Notes under the pieces: model-generated
Database searches by the model: none
The model's input: the letters and a program-made list of their open reading frames with translations, nothing else
What the model was told of the DNA's origin: nothing
Translations under genes and position numbers: made by a program
Shown: one piece after another, positions 21,088-32,559 of the stretch
How positions within the stretch are numbered: position 1 is the stretch's first letter
Layout: the number at the start of each line of letters is the position of its first letter
From: Nephrocerus scutellatus
Taxonomy: Eukaryota; Arthropoda; Insecta; Diptera; Pipunculidae
Assembly: GCA_947095585.1 (NCBI GenBank)
Contig: OX352761.1
Span: 23,527,777 to 23,591,776 of the forward strand
Direction of reading: 5' to 3'
DNA length: 64,000 nucleotides

Positions 21088-21960
21088 CTTCTTCTTCTTC
21101 ATGTCCTGTATCCCCTTGTGGGTCCTCGGGCCTCTATTACGCCTACGCGCCATCGCGTGCAGTTCCTGGCAATGAGCTTCAGTTCTCTCCAACTCTTCCC
21201 CAATTGCCGTGCCTCCTCCTCAACTGTTCTGCGCCATGTATTTCTCGGACAACCCGTTCTTCTACCATCCTGAGATAACGGGTTCCATTGCATTGCGTAG
21301 TTTGCTATGGAACTGTCGCCTTTTCGGAGTGTATGACCAATCCACTGCCACTTCCGTAGTTAGATGGTTGTGCCTATTGGTTCCTGACCCGTTCTCTGGT
21401 AAAGGTGTTCGTTAGGGATACGGTTAGGCCAGAAAACCATTAAGATGTTCCGTAGGCACCTATTTACGAACGTTTGTAATACAACAGCACAGATTCAACA
21501 TTTGAGCGGAACAGTCGCAGCTTGGTGTTTAAGCTGATCGCATTGTTTCGCCATAACATGGACATCATTCCAAACACCAATTTTGCTTTGCCGATTCGGT
21601 TGACAATGTCCTGTTCAGTTCCACCATCGGTCGAGACAATACTCCCAAGATATTGGAAACTCTCTACTCTCTATATCGGTTGTCCAGCAATGTTTACTTG
21701 AGTTACTGAGTTAGTGCCGAGGTTGATGATTTTGGTTTTGGCAATATTAATCTTCAAACCCGCAACATTTGCCTCCCTCTCCACATTTGTAGTCATTTGG
21801 TGCAGCTCCATAATTCTATGTGAGAGTAAACAAACGTCGTCAGCGTAGTCCAGATGTTTGAGTTGAGATGTAAGAGTCCAACGAAGTCCTCCATTTCCAG
21901 TAGATAAAGCTGCCCGAATTACATCGCTAATCACCAACAAAAAAAGTATCGGCGATCGAT
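21088..21960 (-). mobile_element. RTE-like LINE 3' half (R3)
   Basis: Minus strand: LVISDVIRAALSTGNGGLRWTLTS and LDYADDVCLLSHRIMELHQM (catalytic YADD intact; open frame 21940-21671), then VAGLKINIAKTKIINLGTN. It continues in broken frame through the thumb to the C-terminal MQWNPLSQDGRRTGCPRNTW, RRTVEEEARQLGKSWRELKL and GPTRGYRT near 21112-21293. The 3' tip is an AAG-type short repeat (CTTCTTCTTCTTC on the plus strand, 21087-21100), as RTE elements often have. Its 5' side is truncated at about 21960. Confidence 0.85.
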
Positions 21961-21964
21961 ACGT

Positions 21965-23800
21965 GGGGTACGTGGGATCTCGAATTCGAATTTTGGAATT
22001 GGCCTAAAATCGGATTTTCAAGTATTCAGGACGAAACGTCATGTCAAGTTCGGACGAAATTACACATTTCAGTACAATAATGAAAGACAAACTAAAATTT
22101 TAAATTATTGTTTGCGTCTAATTGTTCTTTTTATTTAAAGTATTCACTTTTTCGTGACTTTTAATAAAACTTATCATTATTGCATATCGGTAATTATTTA
22201 TTCTCCAGTTCGGACAACGAAATACCAAAGTAAAGTGAATAATTATAGATTTTTACTCCCTGTCTAGCTAATAGAGGGGAAGGTCTTAATTCGATTTAAA
22301 GTTTTTCTCTTCCTTTCAGGACCTATGATCATCCCAGAGATAACTTAACCGCATCGCAATAATTTCGGCTATAATTGCATTATGTATTTTGATAAGATGC
22401 CGACCTCACGATCTAGACCTACTATACCAATACCTACTAACTCAACTCAATTATAACAATTAGCTTACAAACGAAACGACGAGTATCTTCCTTGCTGTGG
22501 GAATTGGCGATGGCGATGCAACAAAACAATTTTGAATTCCATAGTCCTGTGGATTCCGGCTTACTGTTAGTGCTGCGGTATGCAAGAACTGTTATACCTA
22601 CATTCGGTTTGAGAATTTCCGTACTATTAGTAGATAGTTATAGCGGCAAATGCATAATTTAAACTCGAGACTCAGCTCTCACTCTCACTTGCGGCGGCCC
22701 GAATTATCGCATTATTGTTAATAGTTCTTGGAAAAATCAAATTCGTCCCGTTTGTCTGAACGCTATACCATTATCCTCATTCAGAGCTCTAAGAGTGCAG
22801 CTTTTTTGAAGGAGTTTTTTTTTCTCCTTTCCTCTGCTGCAAAGAATAATGTTCTTTATTATCTCATTCTCATCGTCCTATCCATGCGCCATGTAATTTT
22901 ACTGAAAGCGAATACCTTCAACTGGATTCTTCTGCATCGCTTCAAAGGTGAACACAAACGTCCAAGAGGCGACTAACTGTTGTACGACCGATTGAAAGAC
23001 GTGCAACGTTTAATTCTGCAAATGAATTGTTTTTATTTTTACGCCACCACTGCCGCCATTATGCGCTACTAGCAAATCCATATACACATACATAGAATCG
23101 ACGACGGTCTGCTAATCTAACAGACCTATAATACTCAAGGTCTGCCAGATAATAAGAAAATTATACATATTACCAACCCCCGAAAAATGCTCTGCAATGC
23201 CTCCAAATCTTTTCCAATCTCCCCTATTATTTATTGGTAACTAACTGTAAAGGAAAGAAAAGAGAACTGCTTGAATATGACTTGAAATGTGTTGTTGTGG
23301 AGTGGAGTGGATAGGAAAAAAAAGGACACAGCTCACGAGTAGAGTATAGAGAAGCAAGGAGTAAATACAGAAAAACGTTAAACACAGTGCTGGTGAAATG
23401 AAATAATCGAACGTCCAAACGGATAGAAGAACATCGAGCAAAAAAGGAGAGAAACGGAGAACAAAAAAAAGAACCAGAAACCAAAAAAAAAATTCCCCAC
23501 AGGAATTCCAACCATTTTGAACTTCCAAATATTTTTTCTGTTCGGCGTTTGTGTGTTTGTCGCTGTCGATTGCCGAAAATGTTCGCGTCCGTTTTATTTC
23601 GGTTAAAATGATTGGTTTTTTTAGCTGTCCGTCCGTCTGCCCCGATGTCGATATGAGTAACTAAATATAACTATGAAAGCGTACTGCCAGCCAAAGTGTA
23701 ATTAACAGTGTTGCCCGTGTGTCAACAATGCTTTTCAGAGGTACAGTAACGGCTAAAACAATCATACAAATCTATACGATGGGAATTTTAAAAAATTCCA
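21965..23800. other. Unique non-coding sequence
   Basis: No transposon protein recognised over 1.8 kb. GTCCGTCCGTC near 23627 and purine-rich runs at 23240-23510 are simple-sequence features; the antisense open frames over the latter are artefacts of that composition. Candidate spineless intron DNA. Confidence 0.5.
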
Positions 23801-23934
23801 AAAATTTACTTCAATCATCATCATATTTGGCTCTACAACCGCGGTCCGGTCCTGGCCTCCCGGTCCCGATTCTGAGCCGATGTCATCCAGTTTGGTATAA
23901 CTAAACTCTGGATGTCCTGTTCTATGCCATTCTT

Positions 23935-24216
23935 TCAGCGTAGACTTGGCCGGCCTCGCTGTCGTGTTCCATAAATCCTAAAGCAAAGGACTTTCCGAGC
24001 AGGATCCTCTTCGCTCATGCGAGCTAGGTGTCCTGCCCACCGGAATCTACCGAGCTTAATTTTCTTCACGATGTCGACATCGCGGTAACGCTCGTAGACC
24101 TCATCATTATAAGGTCTCCGGAATCGTCCTTCCAACAATTCTCCGTAAGACTTTTCTCTCGAACGCGGGTAAGAGGTCAGAATGCACTTTGCTAAGCACC
24201 CAAGTCTCGGATCCAT
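23935..24216 (-). pseudogene. LINE family B C-terminal domain (copy 3)
   Basis: Ninety-three codons with RFRRPYNDEVYERYRDVDIV, KKIKLGRFRWAGHLARMSEE and DPARKVL. This arginine-rich domain ending in RWAGH-ARM closes ORF2 in this group of LINEs. The same block is recognisable at 660-884, 29738-29895, 32560-32830, 41200-41420 and 61600-62087. Confidence 0.82.
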
Positions 24217-24500
24217 ATGTAAGTACTGGTATGACCATTGTCTTATATACCAGCAGCTTGGATGTTATGCTTACATTTCTTTGATTTGAAGAGTCTTGAC
24301 AGACTATAGAAGGCTTTGTTGGCTTTAAGCAACCATGCGCGTATTTCTGGTTCCATCCTGTTATCGGCTGCTAAATTTGACTCGAGATTGTTAAAGGATT
24401 GCAATTTCTTCAAATTCGCGCTTCACTATTTGAATTGAAGTACCAATGTTGGATATTCTACTCGCAGACGTGGCCACCATGTACTTTGTGTTGCTCTCAT

Positions 24501-24929
24501 TTATGTGCAGCCCCAGATTTCGTACCGCCTGCTCGATCTGGATGAAAGCTTCCTGTACAGCTCTTCGATTCTACCAACGATGTCAATATCGTCTGCGTAA
24601 GCCAGTATTTGAGTGGACTTATAGAGGATTGTTCCTCTTGCCGTTACGTCAGAGTCTCGGATCACTTTCTCCAACGCCAGGTTGAAGAGTCCATCCCCTT
24701 GTCGGAGCCCGTTATAGATGTTGAATGGGCTTGATAATGATCCGCATATTTTTACTTGGCTTAAAACATGGGCCATGGTCAACCTACATAGTCGTGTCAG
24801 TTTATTTGGGATGCCGAATTCTCTCATTGCTTTATAAAGATCTACTATGGCTATGCTATCATAGGCGGCTTTAAAGTCCATAAAAAGATGGTTTAGTGAG
24901 TTTTGAAACTCTAGACATTTTTCCATCAC
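24501..24929 (-). pseudogene. LINE family B reverse transcriptase palm (copy 3)
   Basis: 142-codon open stretch with FMDFKAAYD (16-24, first catalytic Asp), REFGIPNKLTRL, NGLRQGDG (73-80) and ILAYADDIDIVGR (108-120, catalytic Asp pair). RQGDG runs directly into LFNLALEKV, lacking the three or four residues (SCV-type) present in copy 1. Otherwise the best palm of this family in the window. The frame fails shortly after the active site. Confidence 0.86.
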
Positions 24930-24959
24930 CTGCCTTAGGGTGTAAATCCGATCAGTTGT

Positions 24960-25244
24960 TTATTTGCCTGGGATGAAGCCACACTGGTATGAACCAATGA
25001 TCCCTTTAGCGTATGGGGCTATCCTGTCTTGAAGGATGGAGGAGAAAATCTTATACGCGGTACTCAACAACGTTATACCACGATAATTGCTGCAGGTTGT
25101 GATATCTCCTTTCTTATGTATGGGGCACAGGCTGCCTCTTCGCCAGTCTTCTGGCATCGCTTCTTCCTCCCATGCTTGCACTATTAGTTCATAAATTGCA
25201 TGTATTGCGTGGCCTCCAGTTTTAATTAGCTCCGCTGTGATCAT
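24960..25244 (-). pseudogene. LINE family B reverse transcriptase, N-terminal part (copy 3)
   Basis: Ninety-four codons: ITAELIKTGGHAIHAIYELI, AWEEEAMPEDWRRGSLCPIH, KKGDITTCSNYRGITLLSTA, then IIGSYQCGFIPGK. These are the first reverse transcriptase motifs (PEDWRRG, YRGITLL, QCGFIPGKST). A stop falls exactly where STTDQI should follow, and the palm resumes about 30 bp further in another frame. Confidence 0.85.
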
Positions 25245-25689
25245 CAGATCCCGGGGCCTTATTATTTTTGAGCCGATTTATTGCTCTGCTAACTTCGTCT
25301 ATGCTTAGTGGCGGCAGCATAGTGTGGTCTTTGGTCATTGGTGGAGCCTCCAATTCCTCAGTTAGCTGGCCATTAAGCAACTCATGAACTCACTCAAAGA
25401 TGCCTATGAAATCGGCGATCTGATTACCCTCTTTTTCTTTGCAGTATATGCAACGGTGTATATTGCGTCGTACTGCGGACTCTTTGATAGAACTGCCGCG
25501 CCTGGCGCGGTCCACGCTCTCTGTACTGTTCTAGTTCACGGATGAGATTCTTTTCCCAGGCTGCTTTCTTTCGCTGGTGAACTGTTTTTTCTTATCTTCT
25601 GAGCTCTTTATATTCATCTTCGCGTGCGCGCGTTCTTTGAGATTGTTGCATTGCTCGGTACGCAACATTAGTTAAATATCAAATGAAAA

Positions 25690-25990
25690 AATAGAAAAAC
25701 ACAACCCCTAAAAATTAAAGTTTTTATGTAAATTCTCTTATCGGAGATACACATATTTGCAAAGTTGGAATCGGGTTAATTTTAAAAATATTTATATGGG
25801 AGCACCTTAGCTCTTGGGCCCGATCACTTCCGAATTTTTACAAAAAGTGTTGTCATCGGAGATACATATGTGTACAAAATCTGAGTTAAGTCGTCATTTA
25901 GGAAGTTGGTTAAAAATTGATCACTAGATTCCACAAGCCAGCTAGCCAGACAGCCACGGGTACGTGAAGTTAATAAAGAGAATTGAAAAA
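25690..25990 (+). repeat. Family C element 6, complete but with about two monomers
   Basis: 5' module (ACAACCCCTAAAAATTAAAG then TTTTTATGTAAATTCTCTTA), one monomer with GGGCCCGATCAC, the distinct last monomer (AAGTTGGTTAAAAATTGATC), a short AGCCAGCTAGCCAG cassette (25938-25955) and the 3' module GAAGTTAATAAAGAGAATT. Confidence 0.83.
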
Positions 25991-26300
25991 GTGAAATTTT
26001 TTGACACATTTGTATGGGTGTATTGTACTTGTGTTGATGTACAAAATGTCGGTAGTAACAGGCGCACGTCTATAAATTTAGATTGTTTGACAGTCAAAAA
26101 AACCCGATGAAACAAAATTTGGGAAGACTTTTTTGTGGTTGTAACTAAAAAGCTATTGTTTTTATCGAAAATAAAGCTCGCTCCACTACCCTTTCTATTG
26201 ATCTTTTGGTTTGGATATTTGGGGGATTGGTAAGGAACTTGGGGACCCAATCGAACCCACTCCTTCAACAATGTGTACGTATAGACATCATATGTCTGTA
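25991..26300. other. Unassigned
   Basis: AT-rich spacer, nothing recognised. Confidence 0.4.
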
Positions 26301-27560
26301 CTGCGAGGCTAACACAACCGTATTTTTTTACTTACCTATAAATAATTTAAGGTCACCAGTTTAAATCGTCAAGCCCAGATTAATTTTGCCAAGGTGATAT
26401 CGCAAGCCACTGTGACCTGTGGGAAAGCTTCTGATGTTATCCTTTTATTTTCTTATAGGAAAAGGGTCTGAATAGCCGTTTGGATTGTATAAGCCCAGGT
26501 ATATTATCCTAGTGGGCCAGACGACGTTTACTTTCCCATTTATTAATTATCGCTATTGGCAGTGGTGACAGACCTACAACAGCTTCTAGTGCAGTCATAG
26601 TGCTGGTGCGCCTGTCACCCGTTATACCTATACAGGCAATTCTTTGTAGCTTCTGAAACTTAATTAGCGTTGTCCGTTCGGTCACCATATGATGGCGGCG
26701 TACGTGATAATTAGTCTCACCATCATGGTTTACATCCAGTGTATCATTTTAGGATTAAGACCACAACCTCTGCTGTAGAGGGTCCTAGTGGCACTTTCAA
26801 TGGCGGACTTGATATGAGAATTCCAGTTTAGTCGTTTTTCAAGGATGACTCCGAGATTTTTGACCTCACACGAATACTCTAATGCAGTGCCTTTTATGAT
26901 GATAGGTCCCATATCGCACAATCTTCATTTCGTGAAAAGGCACTAGAACCGTTTTGCAAGAACTAATGGAAAGCCCTTCTCATCTAGGCCCCTATGCACT
27001 TTATAGGAGTAGGTAGCATATCTATTTTGGTGAGGACAATTTCCCGATAAGGATTCCAGTTCGTAGACTTAAGATCGTATCTGGAGGAACCATGTGCCAA
27101 TCTGCCTGGAAGGTCAAACCTGATGTGTTGATGGTCAGACAGAGAGGCTTCATCGGACACATGCCAGTTTTCGATGATACTAGATATAAATGGACTGGCA
27201 AGCGTGAGGTCAAGTACCTCTTCGCGAATCGCATTTTGGAATGTGGGTTTCGAGCCTTTATTAACAATTCCTACATTACTACTAATGTGATATTTTAAAA
27301 GACATTTACCCCTTCTGTTGATGTCACTACTGCCTCAGACAACGTGATGCGCATTTGCTTCGAAACCAGTGATATGGTAGGTTGTTGTCCGTGCAGTAAA
27401 GTATGAACTTCTGGACCTTAAAGGGCTGAATTTTGTCGTCATTGCCAGGGAAGCATGCCGAGACACACACGATGTTCTTTGATCCCCTCTCGGTCGGAAT
27501 CTCCACTAGAAATGCCTTCAGGTCCATCGTCATGAATTCTGGAATTGGAAGAAAGTTAAT
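26300..27560 (-). mobile_element. LOA-like LINE, internally deleted (endonuclease joined to reverse transcriptase end)
   Basis: Minus strand. 27533-27327 has endonuclease text: FLVEIPTERGSKNIVCVSAC, FPGNDDKIQP and the CDANAHH-equivalent region now out of frame. 27267-27022 continues the endonuclease (CLTINTSGLTFQADWHMV). 26921-26730 is the end of the reverse transcriptase (GTALEYSCEVKNLGVILEKR, then LNWNSHIKSAIE). The roughly 1.5 kb of catalytic reverse transcriptase that should separate them is absent. The 26520-26930 part matches 37270-37640 closely, so both belong to one family. Confidence 0.75.
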
Positions 27561-28240
27561 GTTTTTGCTGCAGATTCGCTTGTAACACCCTAATAGTGCT
27601 CATAAATCCTCCTTTGAGGAATTAGCTTGCCGGAGTAATTGGGAATTTTTAGGCTAGTCCTTAGTGAGAGCCTCTATTAACGACGGCTCTTGGTGTTGGA
27701 GAAAATAATTTAAGAATTCCAGATGGTACTTCGTTAGAAACAACCCTCAATAAGATAGATTTATGCGCAGACGATTTTGATATCATCGGCTTAACTAGAA
27801 GCGCTATACCAATATGCAGGAGAATTCAATTCATATCGAATGGCAGCGGGCCGAATTCTATAAAAACTGTACAATAGCATATTATGTCGTAATTCCATAT
27901 TGTTGAAAACAATAAAAAGTATAAGAACAGCACATTTCTATGTCATCCTGGGTAGGGTAGAAAGGACGTAGGTAAATCGAAGGCTATGAAAGAATTCGTT
28001 TTTTTTTATACCAGTTGGTAAGAAAGGGAGACTCCAGTCAAAGATGGCAAAGATGGCTATGGGTATACAAGCAGCTGTCATCACGTGCATTGCAAGACGA
28101 CTTAGATAAACTGGATAGTTTGTCACAATACCGTACGAGACCAGCGATTCTTTGCAGATATTACAAAAGACGCTTATCCTACCAACTGCTCCTCCAATCT
28201 GAACTTCAAATTAAAGTTCAGTTAAATACTATAAGAAATT
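27561..28240. other. Degenerate LINE-like or unassigned sequence
   Basis: Codon-sized fragments resemble LINE text but I cannot place them. 28015-28242 is open on the plus strand without a recognisable motif. Confidence 0.35.
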
Positions 28241-28249
28241 GAAACGGGA

Positions 28250-29010
28250 AGTAACGAGGCAATTTGACTTGACGTGATTGTACACTGATGGATCCAAGAT
28301 AAAGGATGGAGCCGATGCAAGTGTCTTCCTAGGTCAATTCAATCTGTCAAAGGCTTCTTTACTCGCACCAATCGGATGGATTGGCATAAGTGAAGGCAGC
28401 AAATCTGCAATCAAAGCAATTTATGCGACTCGAAACTTGTTAAACAGAGCCAAGAAAAACTGGCATGCATCATATGAATGCATAGTAACACATAGAGTGG
28501 GTAATGAGAAAGCGGGCAAGTAAGCTTCACTCTGGACACAGACTCTATCGACAGAGTAAGCTGTACAATGAGTTCAATAGAGCAACTAATTCTCTCTTTC
28601 CATAATACTAGATAACTCTTAAGGTGGAACAATTTGACCAAGAGCGATACGGTCTTCCTACAATAATCACGATCACAAAAATCTTTTGCCAGAGTTGTGC
28701 AATATATTAGGGTGACTAAACAGTTGACAGCCACACAGCTAAACTGGATATTCCATATAACATCTTTGGAAGGAGCTCCTAAAGCTCTTTACAGCTGAGA
28801 ACAACTCTTTGTGACCAGCTATGTAAATGCCAGGCCCTAGCAGGGTATACAGACTGCGCAATTTGAGCGAACGTTTTTAGGGACTGGAAGAGCTTTTTGA
28901 CTTTGACACTATTGGTTGAATTCAAAAACCTTTCATATGACTCCCGAGGACAGTGGCATACAAATGACGAACTAATTGACGCTATTGCAAGTGTTGCGAG
29001 AACCACTTAC
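28250..29010 (+). mobile_element. LINE 3' part with RNase H domain (plus strand)
   Basis: LYTDGSKIKDGADASVFLGQ starts an RNase H fold (the Asp of TDGSK is catalytic). It continues SKSAIKAIYATRNLLNRAKK and THRVGNEKAGK, where HxGxxGNExAD-type sequence is expected. From 28525 on, stops and shifts dominate. Such RNase H domains occur in I, R1, LOA and some Jockey-group LINEs; the clade is unresolved. It lies in the spineless sense. Confidence 0.72.
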
Positions 29011-29734
29011 TTACTAAGAACCGTATACTCATACGATACCATTTTTATTTAAATTCTAGACGGACAGTCCTGAATATTGCCAAACAGTATTATAGATGCG
29101 GTGTAACTAAGAAGCTATCCTTTAAAAATGAATAAATGAAAACCAGCCTTCATAACAATGTTAGTAAAAATGCTCAGTAATTTGCCTAAATCAGTATGTT
29201 TGATGCAACTTTCAGTTAACCATATAGCTGTATATACAAGTATCATATTTGTGTACCTTCTGGATATGTTTGGCCTGTTCCGAATGAGGCATAAAGGAGC
29301 TATTAACTTTTTTTATACATTCAAAAAACTTTGCTAATTTTTGTTTCTTATTTCAAGTTGTACTGCCAGCAAATGTTTTGCAAAAAATCTTATCAAAACA
29401 ATATCTGCACAACAGAAAGAGAAAATTCGGCAGAACGACGAATTTATTTGTTTTTTTTTTCTTTGTTGGTTTTGCGAGTATACTAGACATGTCCTGATGG
29501 ATAGAAGACTAAAAGTACAGAATTAAGTGGGTTGAGTAAGAATATGGGTGGTGGCATGTAAGCAAAATAGTATCTTATTATGGGGTGTTCAATGGGAAAG
29601 TAGCCGCTATTGACCTCACAATTAGCAGTTGTAGCAATGCGATTTTTTCCCTATATGAATGTTTATTCCAATATTATTAGCATAAAGACTACACAGCAAT
29701 GCATTGAATTGTGACGGATTGTTGCACCATTTTC
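29011..29734. other. Unassigned AT-rich sequence
   Basis: No element or gene recognised. Confidence 0.4.
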
Positions 29735-29737
29735 ATC

Positions 29738-29895
29738 ACCCGATGTCATCCAGCAGTTTCCTAAAATCTGAGCTCCTGTTCTATGTCATTCTTTCAGCTT
29801 AGACCTGAAATGCTTCCTTTTCATGTCTTATAAATCTTACAGCAAAAGTCTTTCCGAACAGAATCCTCTTCGCTAATGTGAGCTAGGTGCTAGCT
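29738..29895 (-). mobile_element. LINE family B 3'-end fragment
   Basis: CGATGTCATCCAGCAGTTT, then CTTCGCTAATGTGAGCTAGG match the C-terminal/tail region of copy 3 (23877-24030) with many substitutions. Confidence 0.65.
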
Positions 29896-30346
29896 ACTGC
29901 GGTTAATTCTCTTAACGATTATTGTTTGTTACTATTATTATTATGGTGAGCTGAGAAGCCTTGTGCACTGCGACTTGTGCGATCTATTGTGCATCCCAGA
30001 AATTTACCACATTATGTTCTGGCTTAGTTCCTTTTGAATGCCATTATATCTGACAGGTTAATGTGTCTGATATTCTGCCATGGAACTTTGTCTTGAGAGA
30101 TCTGAGTGCATTGTGGTTTAAAGCCCATTTAGTACCAGTGTTGCGTTTTCGCAACACTAAATGTATTTCGAGAATTCTACGTTTTTTCGCTGTACCGTTA
30201 TTTCTTGCGAAATAGTTTGTTGTTTTCTGTTGGTATATAAATCACTATGCAGAAAAACAGTTTACTCGATGCATTAGCCGCGCTCGTTTGTGTAAGAAGA
30301 AGTTTTGTTTTTTATAAAAAAATTTTGTTCAAACATCTAGAGGATT

Positions 30347-31650
30347 ATGGAAAATAATTTTTGGTAAGTATAGTAGAACTAAAGGAATGCTAACTGATTT
30401 TGTTACTTATATATCCAAGATGTATGTAAACTAACAAAGCTAATGAAATCATTTTTTATTTGTTCTTGTGGGGCTTGAAAGTGCTGGTGTTGCGAAAACG
30501 CAACGCTGGGACTATGTACGTATAAAAATCATAATACTGTTATTTTATTTTAGGAAAAAGCCATTGACATTAGCTGCGATTTTAGATGAGCTTGACTCAC
30601 TTGAGCAAGAAAATGAAGCTCCCGAGTGCATATATTTATTGCCCCCCAACGACGTTGCCGCTGAAACAGATGAAGACTCAGGCGAAGAGGATTGCACAGA
30701 TCCCAATCGATTGAATGGTAATCAGTTACTAACAGAAGCAGAGGTAAATTTTAACGATATGAAAGACAGCAAAGTTGACGACAGTTGGAAGAAAATTGCA
30801 AAAATATAGCAAATTTGGCAAAATGGAAGTGAAGAAGATTTAGCTCTTGATTCATTGTTTTATTAATTTAAAGTTTGGGAAGGGCCATTATTACCTCCAC
30901 TGTCAATGAGTTCAGCAAGTCATCCATTAGAGTTTTTTGAACTTTTCCTAAATCAGGATATTGTGCGTACAATAATGATTTTTACAAATTTATATGCAGC
31001 GGGAAAAAATAAAGTGATAGACATAACGGAAAATGAAATATATGTTTTCTTTGGAGTAGTAATTCTTTCCGGATACTACTTGCCAAGAAGAAAGATGTTT
31101 TGAGAAGATCGGACTGACACACACAATGAAATGGTTTCGAAATCAATGCGTAGGAATAGATTCATTGAAATATTCGCAAACATAAATGTTTGTGATAACA
31201 ATAATCTTGATACCAATGACAAAATGTCTAAAATAAGACCACTAGCAGATCATTTGAATAAAATGTTTTTAAAATTTGCGCCTATTGAAATGCAGGTGTC
31301 AGTTGATGAGGCTATGATTCCATACTTTGGAAGGAATCCCTGCAAGCAGTTTATGCGCTTGAAACCTGTTGGTTTTGGATACAAAGCATGGGTGGCGGCA
31401 ACACGACTTGGATATTGTGTTCAATTCGACCTATATCAGGGGCGAAACTTAACGAGGGATCCTTCTGTTTTTTTTGGGCGAGTTCGTGGTACTGAGTTTT
31501 GTAGAAACTATTAAACGTTACTACAATGATCTCCATTTCTCATTTTTCTACGATAATTTTTTTACCAGTCCTGATCTTACGAACAAGCTTACAAAACTTG
31601 GGTGCGGTGGTACTGGAACTCTGAGAGAAAACCATAATTTACAGCTCATT
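30347..31650 (+). pseudogene. piggyBac transposase pseudogene with one intron
   Basis: Exon 1 is 30347-30363 (MENNFW start), donor GTAAGT at 30364, acceptor TATTTTATTTTAG ending at 30553. Joining them gives an uninterrupted ...NNFWKKPLTLAAILDEL. Then come an acidic N-terminus (ETDEDSGEED), PLEFFELFLNQDIVRTIM (DDE_Tnp_1_7 start), MRRNRFIEIFANI, MQVSVDEAMIPYFGRN (first catalytic Asp in VDEAM) and FSFFYDNFFTSPDL (second, in YDNFF), ending at GGTGTLRENH. In-frame stops lie after KKIAKI (30807), about 60 bp later, and in place of the Trp in KMFWEDR. A frameshift in the T run near 31470 moves the rest to another frame. Third catalytic Asp and Cys-rich tail absent. Dead. Confidence 0.86.
30364..30553 (+). 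other. Intron of the piggyBac transposase
   Basis: 190 bp, GT-AG. It carries GGTGTTGCGAAAACGCAACG (30486-30505), an inverted near-copy of the hairpin at the element's left end. Confidence 0.7.
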
Positions 31651-31985
31651 TATCTTGTTATTGTGGTGGCTTCAGGAATAGGCAACGCTTGGTACGGGCT
31701 CGGTGGAAATTCATTCCGCAGATTCTCTTCAACAGATGTCTGCTGCCTTGGTCCTTTTGATACTGAATGGCCCGGTTTGACCAGTTAATTTAGGTGGTAG
31801 TAGCAGTTCCACGTTGTTTTATAATTGAAAACTGGGGTTTTTAATTCTAGCAGTACGGCCTGACTGTCGGATATCATGTAGATCTCGGTTCTTCTATATC
31901 TTTTTTTGATACATTCTAGAGTACAGGCTTCTATTGCTGTTGTTTCTGCCTAAAAAAGTTTAGTGATTTTTTAAGGGACTTCTGT
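31645..31985 (-). mobile_element. LINE RNase H fragment (antisense), abutting the piggyBac
   Basis: Minus-strand translation in shifting frames: AETTAIEACTLECIKKRYRR, TEIYMISDSQAVLLELKTPV, FNYKTTWNCYYHLN. This is the middle of a LINE-type RNase H (catalytic Glu in AETTAIEA, Asp in SDSQAVL). It begins where the piggyBac transposase is cut. Confidence 0.72.
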
Positions 31986-32070
31986 ATTTGTATTTGTATG
32001 TTGTTGTTTTAGATCCGTCAGTATACCAGATAGATGCATAATAGAGAAGGTTATTAATGATAGATACATC

Positions 32071-32374
32071 TGTTTATGACAACAAAAAACAATACCCAAA
32101 TCAAAACAAAAATAAACGCATTAAGAATATGTTCAATTGTTGTGCAACGAATATGGGTATTCATCGATCGAACGTTTCCCAAAAATAATTTATTAGCATA
32201 AGTTGCACATTTATTCTTTGTAAGCATAAATTGCACAATAACAATTAAGCCTAGTTTAAGTAAATTATTATTAGCAATTAAGTAAGCAAATAAATTGTAT
32301 AAATAGTTAAGAAATTTTCATAATAAACTCAGAACAAGTTACCTTTTCAAAAAGTCTTGTTTTCATATTAAACA
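32071..32374 (+). mobile_element. Candidate solo LTR
   Basis: 304 bp starting TGTTTATGAC and ending CATATTAAACA, so the ends are short inverted repeats (TGTTTA/TAAACA). Near its 3' side lie TATAAATAG (about 32297) and AATAAA (about 32322), in promoter-then-poly(A) order as in an LTR. I see no target duplication and no adjoining gag-pol, so this is tentative. Confidence 0.35.
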
Positions 32375-32559
32375 GTTATCCCCCTACCCAAAGTAAGGTG
32401 ACTATTTCAAGTGTATTTCAAGTGCAAGGAGCAATATCTTCAAACAACATCCAACTAGATTTCATTCTGGTATTCTTATTTAGACGTTCGCCGGGAAATT
32501 AGTTGTTCTTATCATCGAGTCTGATTGAAGTACAATTTCGTTATCCATGTTGAATTTGG

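Larger units (their letters stand above)
23813..25665 (-). mobile_element. LINE family B, copy 3 (best preserved)
   Basis: Read on the minus strand: linker (25660-25250), reverse transcriptase N-terminal part (25244-24960), palm with YADD (24929-24501), thumb, C-terminal domain (24216-23935) and 3' tail (about 23813-23860) ending in an ATCATCATC run. Order and spacing are continuous, so it serves as the reference for the other family B pieces. The endonuclease part is missing. Confidence 0.87.
30118..31650 (+). mobile_element. piggyBac-superfamily element, 5' end and most of transposase, 3' truncated
   Basis: A TTAA at 30118-30121 is followed by AGCCCATTTAGTACC and a perfect hairpin (8-bp stems GTGTTGCG/CGCAACAC, TTTT loop) at 30139-30158. 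TTAA is the piggyBac target, so 30118 is a plausible left end. The transposase follows at 30347. Near 31650 the sequence switches to antisense LINE RNase H text, so the right end and the last catalytic residues are missing. Confidence 0.8.

Noticed and set aside
20903..21175. VELCQVELCQ peptide repeat
   Set aside because: Translation of the 15-bp array; all frames are open because the period is a multiple of three.
30468..30553. Upstream Met at 30468 as start of the piggyBac transposase
   Set aside because: It lies inside the intron; exon 1 at 30347-30363 with consensus splice sites restores a better N-terminus.
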